Positions 1 through 19,672 are shown, numbered from the stretch's first letter. The stretch: 64,000 nt of DNA from Thereva unica (GCA_949987705.1 OX465286.1:9179959-9243958), one strand, 5' to 3'. The notes: generated by a model from the letters alone, not told the origin. Numbers and translations: made by a program.

Positions 1-297
1 AATTTTACATTATTTCGCCTTAGTATATTTGCTGTCAAGGACACTGAAACACACGACATATGCAAAATCCGGCTTAACCGAGCTGGCTTTGCTGAGTTTA
101 CTTAGATTTAACGAAACTTTACTCAGCTCCCGTTTCCATGGGCGCTTGCTCTGAATTAACCCAAGGTAAACTTTGCATGGAAACACAGTAATTACCTAGC
201 CAATTATTGCTTTGGTAATATTTTCGAGGAATATTGCCAAACATACAGCTGCGTCTCCACGGTCCATTTTTTTTCTGGCAAAAGGCAATTGGTGGTA
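1..297. other. Non-coding, nothing recognised
   Basis: No gene or clear element. A short gtttccatg/catggaaac inverted pair occurs near 135-185. Confidence 0.4.
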
Positions 298-501
298 TTC
301 TCGTTGGCGAGTGACGTGACTCCGAGGGTGAAACTATCGATACCTACACACATATCGAGGAAAATGTCACTTCACAGGCCACTTTCCGACAACTAAATAC
401 GAACTTTGTCGATTTGCTTGATGTAAATCTGTTAGATTGACATTTAGAGTATTAATTTAAGGTCGAAGTGACACATCTGCCACGTCACTCGACAACGAGA
501 A
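298..501. mobile_element. Small MITE with TA target duplication
   Basis: Terminal inverted repeats ttctcgttggcgagtgacgtg (left) and its near-complement at 481-501, flanked by TA (296-297 and 502-503). 204 bp, no coding potential; subterminal gtcactt/aagtgac pairs add to the fold. Confidence 0.75.
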
Positions 502-503
502 TA

Positions 504-2021
504 AGGCTGAATAATTTCTAATTGCCAATGCCAAAACTGCCCCCGTGGACACCCTCCGGCTTAAACACAATGAATATGAAAGATCGCCTTTATGCACATC
601 GTACACTCCACCTTCTTAAGCACCAACTTTTTTGTTTGGACAACATGTGCCAGCACGGTAAATACTGCATAGAATTCTACGTGGGGGAAAGAGTGTGCGA
701 ACAAAAGACCGTGTCATCCCAGTAGGAAATATTATCATCGCTTCAACTAGAAGCTATGTCCAAGCGCTTCTTTGGTGCACATTTGTAACCAAAAACAAAG
801 CGCTTTTTATGTGCAGACTTTGGAAGTTTACTCGCAGCATTGGTATTTTTTTCCTTAAGGCAATGTGTGGCTAGTTTTGCTTTTACTCTTTCTACTTGAG
901 ATGGAGATGTCGAAGTTTGAGTTAAAAGCTCCATATAAAACCCAAACTGGGAGCAGAACTGCTTACTTCTACCTTCGTTTAAAGCGCCATTGCTGGTGCT
1001 CACAAGTCAACTTAATTAAAACGATCACAACGTGGTCTAATGCCGTATGTATTATTTTGGGACGAGATTCATTTTTGGTCGCGGTATATGTTAATTAAAA
1101 AATTTTAAGATAAAAAATTGCGTTGCCCCATATGTAATAAAATAAATTAATATGATTCAATTAATAATTGCCAAAGACTCGACTCCCATGTAGTAACCAA
1201 ATGTATGGGGAAGGGGAGAAAAATGGGTTTATTCGAATTTAGTTAATTTATTAACTTGTAAGTTATATTTCATAGAAAAAAAATCATTGTTTCTATCTAA
1301 AATCTTAAATTTTCCGTATTATTTACTTTTTCTTTTTTCTTTTATTAAAAAAAAAAAATTAAACCAATATAGTTTTGTTTTAATCTTTCATTATTGTTTT
1401 TTACTCTTAAATAAAGAATTGCATTTTTTAATGTCATTTTGAATAAACCAAAAAACAAGAATTAAATAAATAAGTTATTAAAAAAAACACAAAGGGATTG
1501 GCTTTTTGACGCTTGTTTTGTGAGTGTGGTATTTATAGATTTTCATATTTAAAAAGTTTTTTGTTTTTCTTTATATGCAAAAAAAAATTATGAATATATA
1601 TATATGTATATAATATATAAACCTAGGGTTTCTTTTTATATTTAAAATTTAATTGAAAATAAAAAAAATAAGAAAAAAGAAAAATTCAGTCTTGCATTTT
1701 AACAGCTATTATAAAACCCTATGTTTTTATTTTTATTTTTAGTTTTTTACTTTAAAAATAAAAAAAACAATATTTTTTTATATCTTTTGCTACTATTTGT
1801 TTTTGCTTTATTTACCTCTTTATTTTATTTATTTATTTTTTTTTAATTATTATTGAAAAAGGTTTTTCTTTTTTAAATATTTTTTTATCACTTCTCTTCA
1901 AAGGAACCATACACAAAATGTTTTTTTTTAGTGTTTGTTTTCTTACTTGGATTTTAATTTTTGTGTTAAAATTTTATGTTTCTCTTTTTTTCCGTTTTGT
2001 CTGAGAGATATGCTTATGTAA
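504..2021. other. Gene-free DNA, strongly A/T-tract rich from about 1100
   Basis: 504-1100 has mixed composition with only short unsupported frames. From 1100 to 2010 the sequence is runs of T and A with no protein-coding signal. Confidence 0.5.
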
Positions 2022-3732
2022 AGGTCGATTCGCACTATACGGAACGATCAACGTCACGTTAAAGAACTGCAACGGCACGTAAATTTTGCTGTCGATTCTC
2101 ACTTAAACATCACGTCAACGTTACGTCAATTTTTCCGTTCAGTCTCACTCCTTAGCACCAGCTACAACAAATCCTTCACAATCCTTGTCAAACAAAAACT
2201 AGAACCTATATAGCGGAAGGCCTTATAGGAGCATATCAAGCTGGTTTTTGGGACAAACAGGTCAACATCGGTCCAATTGGCTGACCTTAAGGCAAATTCT
2301 GCAAAAAACTTGGGAAAGGAATGTAGATATACACCAGATATTTGTCGATTTTCAACAGGCATTTGACCCAATAAACTGAGAGAGACTATACGAGATCTTA
2401 TAGAAATTAGAAATCCCCTCAAAGCTGGTACTGCTGATCAAATGCGCAACAATTAGCTCTCACTGGCGAAGGATAGGATCCGAAATGTTATAACAGAAAA
2501 GTTGGAAGTGCAACAAGGACTTAGACAAGGGCTGGACCCAATGCTCTTAACCTCGCCCTAGAATGGGTGATAAGGAAAACGTCAGTCAAGAGAAGTGCAT
2601 CAATAGCTAAACTGTCGGTACAATTTCTTAGTTATGCGGATATGACCATCGCGTGGCAAGGTCCTTGTTGGCAGCAAAAGAAGCTTATGTCGAATTAAAA
2701 GAGGCGGTAAAGGATATAGGTCTGAAGATAAATGAAGAAAAAACGAATTTGATGAAACAATCCAGAGCAGGAAGATTTAGAATGGGAAGAAATAGAACTA
2801 CCGACGAACATAGTCTAGAAATACTCGATAAAACAGTCTACCCTGTGGGTCTACAATCACAAAAAGAAACGAAGAAATAACCAGACGAATACTACTGGCT
2901 TATAGAGCCTTTTATGCCCCCAAAAACAAATACTGCACTCAAGATTTGTACACATGACCCCAGGACATAGTGGAACGAGTCAACAGGTTTGAGAAAAACG
3001 TTCTCAGCCCAACCAGAGAGGATGGAATATGGCGAAGGAGATACAACAACGAGTTGTATGAAACTTTTGACGACCCACAACTCTCAACTTTAATAAAAAA
3101 AAAAAATGAACAGACTAAGACTAGCCGGCCACGTAATCAGGATGGAGGATAATCGTATCCCAAAATGGCTTATGGTATCAGAAATTTCGCGAAATAGGCT
3201 ACTAGGTAGACCCAAGAGGAGATGGATAGACGCTGTGACGGTTGTCACATCAATGTACAACATCCGGAACAGGGGACATGCTGCAAGAGACCGTCAAACT
3301 TGGAGAAATGCCTTAAAGGAGGCCAAGGCTAGATTCGGACTGTAGCGCCATAGGATGGATGGAAGGATCGCATTAGTTTTGGATGAGAAAGAAAAAAATT
3401 TGTGACAAATCATACAGCTCCTCATATCGCCGAACCTTTTCAAATAAATTTTCATCTTCCATGATAAATTTTAGATTAATACAAAAAAGATAAACGCTTA
3501 AAAAATTCGAAATGCTTCGGTTACTACGTTCACTTTGAACAGAGAATAGATCAGTCACGTCACGTCAAAATATATAGTTTGAAACTAATCTTGACGTGCC
3601 GTTACCTTGACGGTCCGTGACGTTGCCTATATATACATATATGTGAACGTGTAGTGCAAAACTCATTGAAGAATATTTTGACTTGCCGTTCCGTGACGTG
3701 CCGCCGACGTTCCGTATAGTGCGAATTGACCT
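2022..3732. mobile_element. Inverted-repeat DNA element with TAA duplication, carrying a LINE passenger
   Basis: Terminal repeats aggtcgattcgcactatacg (left) and the complement of aggtcaattcgcactatacg (right), flanked by TAA (2019-2021 and 3733-3735). Subterminal zones at 2042-2150 and 3553-3720 are packed with cgtcacg/cgtgacg motifs. The middle (about 2165-3345) is LINE-derived. The 3-bp TAA duplication suggests a PIF/Harbinger-type mobiliser. Confidence 0.8.
2165..3345 (+). pseudogene. Degraded non-LTR reverse transcriptase fragment
   Basis: Broken frames resemble an RT: LNLALEWVIRKT, then FLSYADMTIA (decayed YADD, about 2620-2650), and a C-terminal block RLRLAGHVIRMEDNRIPKW...GRPKRRWIDAV with WRNALKEAKARFGL (3106-3345), typical of RTE-like LINE ends. 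Frameshifts and stops throughout; it lies inside the 2022-3732 element. Confidence 0.75.
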
Positions 3733-3735
3733 TAA

Positions 3736-4742
3736 ATTGGAATTTATCAACCATTGTCTTTTTTTTTTTAAAATTGGTTATAAAAAAAAAACGAAAAAAT
3801 ATTTCTATATTGACACAACATTTGGAAACTAAATTTGGAAAACAAACAAACAGAAAAGAAAGTGTAACTATTATAGAAAAGATATTTTATGTGTTCTTTT
3901 GTTTATAATATAAATTACTACTTAAGCCTCATTTTTTCTTAAGTCGTTTTTTTTTAATTAAATTTTTGTTTTTCTTTCTATAAACTCTTCAATTTTTCAT
4001 TTTTTTTAAATATTTTTAGTTTTGTATTACGGCGATTTTTAGGTAGATTTTTATCGTTTAGTTATAATTTTTTACGTAATTATTATTATTATTCATTTTT
4101 TTTTGTATAGACATCACAAGTATTATCACGAACGTTTCAAGACTTATTTTTTTAAAATATTTTTTGTTATTATTATAATTGTTATTTTCTTTTTTTCTTC
4201 AAACAATTATTCTTAATGTAATTTGTTTTGTTTTTTTTTTTATTTTCATTTTAAAAAAGCAGATTTTTACCTGTTTTCAATTGTTTTGTTTTTAATTGGA
4301 TTGGATGTTTTGTTGTTTTTTACTAAGTTTCTTTTCCACTTTTTTACTCGTTTTATATATTGTGACGCGTTATACACTCTTCGTATGTTATTATTTAATT
4401 TTTATGTTTTTGTTTGTACATATCATTTTTTCATTTACTTGTTTTTAGAGTTAGCTATTATGTTTTTTTTTTAATTTAAAATAAAACACAAGGTTTACTT
4501 TTTGTGTTTTGTTGTTGATTGGATTGATTCTACCCGGAAATTCGCCTGTAAGTTTTTTTTACATAAATATCGCTCTTCTACACCTATTTTGTTTTTTCTT
4601 GATTAAATTTTTAAAATTATTTTTTTTTTATTTTGTATAGAATTTTCTACTTAAATTGCCGACAGAAATATTACCACATATAAATCATTTATTTTTTAAT
4701 TAACGACGTCTTTACGGGATATGAGAGAATAGGAGCGACTAA
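3736..4742. other. T-rich gene-free DNA
   Basis: Long T and A runs, no credible coding region. Looks like the same low-complexity background as 1100-2010, 5000-5480, 8160-9140 and 10640-12900. Confidence 0.5.
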
Positions 4743-4971
4743 GGCCCCTGTGCTGAAAGTCGAGTCGTCACGACACGACAAGTTGTTTGAGTTGATGAAG
4801 AAAGTGACATTTCAGTAGAATCGCGGCTTCCATCAGCGCAGGGGTCTAAACTCAATTTAACATTTTCACTCTCTAGGCCCCTGTGCTGAAAGTCGTAATT
4901 CGACTGAAATGTCACTTTCTTCAACTGAAACGACTTGTCACGAAACACGACTCGACTTGCAGCACAGGGCC
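4743..4971. mobile_element. Double-hairpin MITE, family A copy 1
   Basis: Ends ggcccctgtgctgaaagtcg and its complement, flanked by TAA (4740-4742, 4972-4974). The same end motif also appears internally in inverted form (about 4830-4845) and direct form (about 4878), so the element is two adjacent hairpins of about 110 bp each. Confidence 0.85.
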
Positions 4972-4974
4972 TAA

Positions 4975-5134
4975 TTAAACCGTGAAAATACAATTATATT
5001 ATTATTATTATTGCTATTTAAATAGAAAATTTTGTTAGAAAAGAAAATTTTGTGTTTTTTTTAAATTTTTGAAATCGTTTTTTATCCGTTTAATAAGTCA
5101 GTCGATCAATCGAAAATATACATATATAGTAGTA

Positions 5135-5170
<36 letters not shown>

Positions 5171-5484
5171 ATTAATATATTATTTAAAAAATTTACTTGA
5201 GTCTATTTTGTCTTAATACTTTTTTTTAAATATATTTATTCACAACAAAAAAATACAAGCGAAAATTACAATAGAAAATTATTTTCATTTAAATTTGAAT
5301 TTTCTTAAGTATTTTTGTTGGCTTGTTTATTTTTTAACAAAAATAAAAACGACGCGACATAAAAAAAATAAACTATTTTAGTTGTGACATCAACTTTTTT
5401 CTATTTTTTGAAAGGAGAATGTTTAAATTAATAATAATACAATAATTCCAAATTGATATTTATTTTTGTACGTAAAATGATATT
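4975..5484. other. AT-rich spacer with a TA microsatellite
   Basis: Contains (TA)n at about 5137-5167 and A/T runs; no gene. Confidence 0.5.
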
Positions 5485-5704
5485 GGCCCATGTGCTGAAA
5501 GTCGAGTCGTGTAATGTGACAAATCTTCGAATTGAAGAAAGTGACGTTTCAGTCGAATCACTTCTTTCAGCCCAGTTGCTATAAACTCAACTTAGCAACC
5601 ACATTCTTTGGCCTCTGAGCTAAAAGTCGTAAAGGTCGCAAAGTCACTGTCTTCAACTCAATCGACTTGTCACATTACACGACTCGACTTTCAGCACAGG
5701 GGCC
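5485..5704. mobile_element. Double-hairpin MITE, family A copy 2
   Basis: Same ends (ggcccatgtgctgaaagtcg ... cgactttcagcacaggggcc) and the same internal pair of end motifs near 5560 and 5612. 220 bp. Target duplication not clear. Confidence 0.85.
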
Positions 5705-6839
5705 ATAAACTGCCTTCTTTCGATATGCCCATAAATTTTGCTATATCTCTAATCTTATAATTGGACGAGATTGTCCAGTATCATTTGTTGAATATTTTCG
5801 ATGCTATCGGTGATAGTCGAAGCATCAACGAAGCTGGTATGACAACAAAAACTAATGTTCTTAAATAAATGACATTATTTAAAAATTTGAAGATAAAACA
5901 ATCAACGATATTTATCAATAGTAATATTGATTCCTTTTTAAATACGAAATGGGGGATTTCCCCCTCAAAAAACAAAATTATATTATACAATTATTACTTT
6001 TTCTCCTTTCAATTTATTTTTGTTGATATTTTTTAAAAGCATAACAACTTATATTTTCTCGATATTTTTCAAAAGAAAAAACAAAAAAAAAAAAAACACC
6101 ACTCATTTCACGCGCGCTGTAATAATGATCAACTGGTTTTATATCACAGATAAATTAGTATTATATATTTGTAATTAAATTCTTTTCATTTTTGTTGAAC
6201 ATATTTTAAATTTATAATCATTTTTTCCATTGTTGTAATCCACAGAATAACGATGGGGAGATAAATAAAATGAAATAACTAAAAAGAAGATAACTAGTTT
6301 CAACTTCATTCTATTTTTGCGATTTTGTTTTATTTATAAAACACCTTAAATCCAACACTTTGAACACTACATAAGCATCTCGAGCTCGATACAGTCAAGT
6401 TCTCCATCCCCCACATGGTTCAACAAGAGATGCCCATACACGAGCGTTCCATTATGCCCCGTAAGAATTCTAGATAGATAGACATAACTAGCCCTTTTAT
6501 AACGCATTACAAGAGAAGGCAAATGGTAATCCAGAATTACACCCAAACATGTTAGAATTTGCCGGAAGACTCATTTGTTTTCGTTTTTTGTATGTAATAT
6601 ATGCAATTGTAACTGCTCTAAGATGGCCAGTTCTGTTAGTACTCAAAGGTAAAAGTACCCAGAGTAGGGAATTTACGAATTAACGAAATCGGAATGCAGT
6701 ATTTCTTTGTAGAAATTGGAAGTAATATGGAATCGATTGCTATTGGGAAGACAGGGTATTGCAAAAGGTAGCTCATATGCCTTCATATTGGAATGAATTG
6801 TAATGCTAGTAGTTAGTTAGCCTTCGACCCTAGGACCTC
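5705..6839. other. Gene-free spacer
   Basis: No recognisable domain, repeat family or RNA gene. Mixed AT-rich sequence. Confidence 0.4.
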
Positions 6840-7072
6840 GCAATGTTAGTTAATACAGGGATGCTTCGATCTAGAAAGTCGACATTACGCATTCGAAGGG
6901 TAGCCCCGAGACCAATTCCCGTCAAACAGCCGAACGAATATATTAAATCGAGTAGTGAACCGAGTCGATTGAAGCCGATGACACGGGGGCTTATCATTGA
7001 ACACGATTCGATTGAAATTATTTACGATTTGAGACTTACGCTCCAATTTTGATTGCCGTATGATATAACGAA

Positions 7073-7258
7073 CTCCGCCGACGTCTGGTGCCAAGTCCAA
7101 GGTGTGAAAAAGAAGGCCGAACCGGCCAAATTGACCAATATGCGAAAACCGAAGAAACTAGGCAAGAACCCGCACTTTTTAAAGCAGTATCGACAGCAAC
7201 GTATCCGTTGCGGGGACGTCTCGCTCGGACCGCCAGCTAACGGATCAAAGAAGATATG
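7073..7258 (+). repeat. Dispersed LINE-tail repeat, family K copy 1
   Basis: Segment running cgccgacgtctggtgccaag to ccgccagctaacggatcaaa shares high similarity with 63607-63798, and its end with 15245-15325. Copies end in ggat(c/t)aaagaa, an A/G-rich tail typical of LINE 3' ends. Confidence 0.7.
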
Positions 7259-8061
7259 ATGTAACGACTTTTTCTAATATACAATTCAACTTATGACTAC
7301 TCAAATCTTTTATGGCTGAAAGATGATTCGGTTCGATTGAATTGAATTCCGCACTAATGTCATAATGTACGGAATCGACTGTGGAAGGTCGTAACAAAAG
7401 AAAATAAAAGAAACAAAACTAAGGAAAAATGGCCATCTTTCGTAAACTTTATGTATATGAAAAAAGATATCATATTTCAGTTACATTTGCATCTCGGCAC
7501 ACTTGTTGACGTGGGACATTCACATGGCACCCGTGTGTCATTGATTTAAAATCAGTTAAATATTTAAATCTGCCCAGTAGGAAAAAATACAAGTGCTTTG
7601 CTGCGGAGCAAATATAAAGTAGTAGGAGTAGTTCCTGCGGGCTTCCTACAGCAACGCGATATTAAAGCATAATCTCAGCACAAAATCTTTATACAATTGC
7701 TTCTTGAGAATGGCGCGATAACGAAGAATAATAAAAGTGCCGAGCTCTGCGGACGTGCAATGTCAAAAATATCATGACGCACTTTACTGTTTCAAAAAAG
7801 AAGCACCTTTAAAGGCTTTTCCAAGCGATTTTGTTCCTACTGGGTGTGATTGTTCTCTACGAATACATATCAATTTCCCTAAATACGGTGAGGTTTTGGT
7901 GTGGTATCGTGAAATTTGGATGGATGGAAGAGCGCTCGTATATGGGGGCCGCCTTAAGAAAGAGAATGGAGCAACATACTGTTCTCGCTACTCAGGAACT
8001 ACTAGTGTCGCACTTTTTATATAGGCAAAATTTTTGTGTAGAGTCCTGGAAAATGGGTGAA
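7259..8061. other. Gene-free spacer
   Basis: Two overlapping short frames (7737-8121) show no domain and overlap in different phases. Nothing else recognised. Confidence 0.4.
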
Positions 8062-8156
8062 TTCCAAAATGTATCACTGCGGTCTCACTGCAGAATTCAG
8101 AAATTGGAGATCTGTAGCTGAATTCTGCAGTGATACCGTAGTGATGCATTTTGGAA
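8062..8156. repeat. Near-perfect hairpin with 39-bp arms
   Basis: Arms 8062-8100 and 8118-8156 (ttccaaaatgtatcactgcg and complement) pair with few mismatches around a 17-base loop. The arm itself repeats ctgcagaattcag-type motifs. Probably a tiny MITE. Confidence 0.75.
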
Positions 8157-9142
8157 ATCAGCCTATCCCAAAGACGGACACAGGGAATCGACAAGTTCCG
8201 AATTATGTATATATTCATTTTGCCTAAGTAGGAGGGAGTCATAAACTTAAAGAATTTACGTAAAATAATATACCCCAAAACGCAATATTTTTTATACCTG
8301 AACACCTATCTATTGTCGCGCAGTATTTTATTTTATGATCTTTTTTCTGTTTTTAAATATTTTTATTTTTTTATATTATTAAAACGCTATTGTTGTTGTT
8401 TTGTTGTTTGTTAATACGATGCCATTTATGTTATTATGTATAATGTCGTTTTTTGTTTTAATTATGATTTTAAATTTAATAAAAAACGAGAGTATCTCCG
8501 ACTTAAATAAAATAATGTTTTAACAGTAGCAAAAGTATATATTCGTTTTATATTATTTTCACCAATAATAAGAATTATTATATATATATATTGCCGTTTT
8601 ATTTATTTATTTATTTTTTTTTTTAATATAAAGACATGCGGTGCGTGCTCTATCTATATCACTCGAAAAAATGTTAATATTTTTTTCATTGATGTATATT
8701 GGTTTCATATCTTTTTGTTATTTATTAATGTTATTATTATTAATATTATTATTTATTACTATTTATTATCGACACGACTGTGATATAAGAAAATATGAGA
8801 TCAAATTTTATTATCTTATGCTCTATAATAATTGATTTTTTTTTTTGAAAGAAAAAAAAACGAAAAAAATTATTAAATTGAAAAAAATTAATAAAACAAC
8901 AAAAAAAATAAAATAATAATAAATGAAATTGACTAGCTCTCTCTAATCAGCGTTTTTCCGTAGAATTGTTTCTAAAAATAAAAAAAAATAGAAACGAATA
9001 AAGCAATTCTTTGTATATTTTTTTTAAATATTTTATATACCAATTCGCGGCTGATTATTTTATTTTATTTTCACACAAGTTTTGTTTTGTTTTTTTTTGT
9101 CTGTAACGTTTTGTTTTTTTTAAAGAAGGTGGGCTATATAAA
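8157..9142. other. AT-rich gene-free spacer
   Basis: A/T runs only; predicted short frames are composed of hydrophobic T-rich codons and are not credible. Confidence 0.5.
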
Positions 9143-10630
9143 GGCCCCTGTGCTGAAAGTCGAGTCGTGATTCGTGATAATTTTTTTGAGTTGAAGAAAG
9201 TGACGTTTCAATCGAATTACGATTTTCAGCATAGTGGCCTAGAGAGGAACTGCTAAGTTCGAGTCTAGTCCACCTATGCTGAAAGTCGCAATTCGACTGA
9301 AAGGGGTCGTCCATTAATTACGTGAGTCGTTTAGGGGGGGGGGTCGCGGCAAATATCATGTAGCAAATATCATGAAACAGTGTAAAATTGCTAGAAAACT
9401 GGGTTAAATTAAGTCTGCAGGCCAGGTTGGCAGTCACGACGCGATGAAGGCCACACAATACTCAGTTTGATTGAAATATGAGAACTTCAGGTATCCACCA
9501 AACAGGCCGTGGATGAGTATTGGTATTGAGGACTTCACTCCGATACAATACTCAGTCTGACTGGGGGATGAGGACTTCAGATATCCGCCTGACAGGCCGT
9601 GGCGTGCAGGTAACGTCATTATTCCCTACAGACACACAGGCGAAGACGACAGTTTAGCATAGTAGGTTGTTAATACAAGTGCATGATCTCAACGAAAACT
9701 TTAAAGGCACAAACAGATTGGTGACTGGAAAAACCTTTAAAATACACGGACCACCAAAGACACAATGGACAGGCGGCGCGGCAAAATAAAATGTATGGGA
9801 AATTCTCTCGCAGGCGGCCGCGGTCACTGGCTTAGCGCTAATATGCTTGTGCCTTAAGGCGGCTCCAGACTCACGCCGTGAGCACTCGTGACCAAGTGCG
9901 AATGCGAATGTTACTTTCGCGTCTAGTTCCAGCCTTCAGGTTCGACTGGATACGGCGGTAATTCGTGCGGTAAATTCGTGGCTTGACTGAATAGAAGTTG
10001 TTTGAAAATGAAGGTCTTTTAGTCGACCTCTTCGTACAAGTATTTCAAAAATTGTTGTATGAAGTGGTCGATTGCAGCACTACTGTGTCCACTCATATAA
10101 AGATTCTTTCAGTTTTCTTGGACTGCAGCAGGCCCCATCCAGTTGGCGGCCGGAGAGGTGTGGCGATAACTTTCAGGCCACGGCTGCTGTCGACCTGTGG
10201 TGTGGGAAAGGTTGCCTTAAAATATGGCTAAATCCTACATCAAAATTTTTATGCGAACGCCAAAAAATAGCATATGAAATTCTTGTTGATAGCTCACGTT
10301 TTGGTAGTTGTGTGTCCACTATAAGCGGAAAAAGCGAGTGGAATAGAGGAGGAGCAAGTAGGAGTTCGAATTATCAGTTATCTATAATTAAAGCTAGTGG
10401 TTACGCTCGCAAATACATATTTTTATTGTTAAATAATAGATTTTTTTAAATCTGAAAAATCTCACGTGAGATTAGGGGGGAGGGGGTCGAGCCAAATCTC
10501 ACGAAATCTTACCAAGGGGGGCGGGTGGGAGTGTCGAAAAATCGCCTCACGTAATTTATAGACGACCCCAAACGTCACTATCTTCAACTCAAAAAACTTG
10601 TCACGAATCACGACTTCCAGCTCAGGGGCC
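9143..10630. mobile_element. Double-hairpin MITE, family A copy 3, interrupted by another element
   Basis: Left part 9143-9302 and right part 10570-10630 join to an about 218-bp family A element with ends ggcccctgtgctgaaagtcg and ctcaggggcc. Flanks AAA on both sides (9140-9142, 10631-10633). The break is an insertion of element B at 9303-10569. Confidence 0.85.
9303..10569. mobile_element. Inverted-repeat DNA element, family B copy 1
   Basis: Ends ggggtcgtccattaattacg and the complement of ggggtcgtctataaattacg, with a 3-bp AAA duplication at 9300-9302 and 10570-10572. Inside are repeated caggccgtgg / ccacggcctg motifs. No transposase frame; a 125-codon frame at 10072-10449 has no recognisable domain. 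Related to 59049-60187 in opposite orientation. Confidence 0.85.
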
Positions 10631-10633
10631 AAA

Positions 10634-12927
10634 ATGACGAATATATAGGATATCGTCCAGTACGGGGGAGTGTTTTTTTTTAAATTATTTTTGTTTTCGT
10701 TAAAGAAAAATATAGTAGAAAGAATACGTTTCTCTCTAAATTAATTTCTAGAGAAACAGAACTTAATCGTTTTATATGTATATATATATTTTTTTCACTC
10801 GGAATTTAATTCAAAAACACTCGCTCTAATTTTTTTCTCGTTTTAAAAATGTTCAAAGTGAACCCTTTTTGTTGTTTTATATTATTTATGATTCATAACC
10901 TCTTGTGTTCCCTCTCAACCTCCCTCATTCAAAATTTCTACTACTTCTTTTAGTTAAATATTATATGACTGAATAATACATATATTATCGATGACCGGTT
11001 TTTTGTTTTATTTGTGCTTTACTTTTTTTTTAAATATAAAGAGTTTCTCCATTGTAATTATATTTTTTTTATATAATAAGCCATTACACAAAAATGTTTT
11101 TCGAATTATTATGTTGTGTTTTCGCCCAATTTTTTTTTGTTATTTTCGAATATATGTAGTTATTTTCGAATATTAGTTTTCTTTGCAAGATTTATTTAAA
11201 TATTTTCCTTTTTCTCTTTTCTGTTAATAAAAAAGCTTGTCGTTTTTTCATTATTATTTACACATATCTTTTAAAAAGGCTAATTTTTTTTGCTTTGTTA
11301 ATAAATATACCTAAACAACGCATAAACAAAATTATAATATAATCTGTTATTTCAATAACTCTCAAATTCTTCTTTAAATCTTTCATTTGTGTTTTTGTTT
11401 TTTAATATATGTTTATATATATTTATATTCAAGAGAAAAAAATTGGTTTTTATGTCATAACTCCGCTTCTATTTTTCGTTTCTTTTAAATATATATAAGA
11501 AAATGAAATAAAAAAAAAATAAAAAATTAAAAAATATTTTCTTCCCCTTTCTTTGTTGTGTTTGGTTTTTTTCTTTTTTCAACACTTTCAAAAATCTTAA
11601 TTTTTACTTAAATGTTAATTTCTTCCCTTTTTTGTTTTGTTTTTTTTTATCAAAAAGTTTTTCTTTTTTACCTATATATTTTTATTCTTATTTTCATTTT
11701 TTTTAATATAACCACGTTTTACGAAAATGTTTTTTTTTCTTCTTCTGTTATTTTCGTTTTTTGAACTAATAAATTTTTTCATATTATTTTCTTTTTTTTT
11801 ATATAAATATCATTATTCCAGTGCATTTCAATATTATACAGCTTGTTGAAAATTCATTATTTAAATATATATTTGTTAAAATTAAAAAAAAAATATTCAC
11901 ACTAGATCCATTAGTTCATAATAATTTTCTTGAAGTTTGTTTCTTTTATTATTATTATTTTCTTAATTTAATATTACATACGTGTATTTTCTGTTAGATT
12001 TCTCCTTGTTTTACAACATTTATTATATATTTTTTTAAAAAGTTCATTTTGTTGTGTTGTTTATTTAATTTGCAAAAAAAGAAACAAAAAATAATCATTG
12101 TGACATATATTCAATATTCTTTCATTATTTTTCAAAATTGGAACTCCTATATAAAAAATTGCCATCCTGCAGCGCTTTCACTCAAAAAAATAAGAGAAAA
12201 TGCAGATCCACTGCTTTGTTTTTTTGTTTAACTTTTAATTATATAAAAAAGGAAAAGCTTAATTAGTTATAATTTTTGTTTTTTAATTATTCTTTTTTTT
12301 TTACTTTGAAGCAAAGAACGGAATGAAACCTGAGCCTCAATTTCAATTCAATTTGAGAGAAAATAAATTCAATTCAATAAATACTTATTTTGTTTGTTCT
12401 TTTCGTTATTGCTATTTTTTAATTTTTTCTTCTAATTTCAATTAAATTAATAATTCAATTAATTATAAAAAGCAGGATTACTTTTTTTGACAATTTTCGA
12501 AAGGAATGTTTTTTCTTGTTATTTTAAATATACATTTTTTTTCTTCTTTATTAATTTATAAATGTTTACTTTTTGTTTTCTTTTAAGTTTCCTTATTTAT
12601 ATTATAATTAACGATATTCGCAAAAAAAAATAAAAAAAAATCCGTGACTGGACTATATATATAAATATATATACTCCAAATTTGGATGAAAATGAAATAC
12701 TTAAATTTATGGCTTTTTATTTTTTAACTTTTGTTTTTATAGCGCGTAATTTCCTCAGATATATAATGATTGTTAATTTAGGGCCTACATCGATATAATT
12801 AGGTTAGATTTTATTTTTTCCATAATTAAATATAATAAAAATTTAAAAATTAAAAAAAAAATTAAATAGTATACAAAAAGTTTTGTAACCAACCTGAGAT
12901 TTTTTTTTCTGGGTGTGGTGCCACAAA
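10634..12927. other. Long T-rich tract next to the helicase stop codon
   Basis: Over 2 kb of T/A runs with no coding signal, directly downstream (in the helicase sense) of its last exon. Could hold a long 3' UTR, but the polyadenylation site cannot be fixed because TTTATT (complement of AATAAA) occurs many times. Confidence 0.45.

Positions 12928-19672
<6,745 letters not shown>

Noticed and set aside
522..725. 67-codon plus-strand frame starting MPMPKLPP
   Set aside because: No domain, no splice partners and no homology I recognise; starts right after a MITE.
4223..4474. 83-codon Phe/Leu-rich frame resembling a membrane protein
   Set aside because: Produced by T-run DNA; composition explains it.
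10072..10449. 125-codon frame inside family B element as a possible transposase
   Set aside because: No DDE or helix-turn-helix features, and family B copy 2 does not keep the frame.
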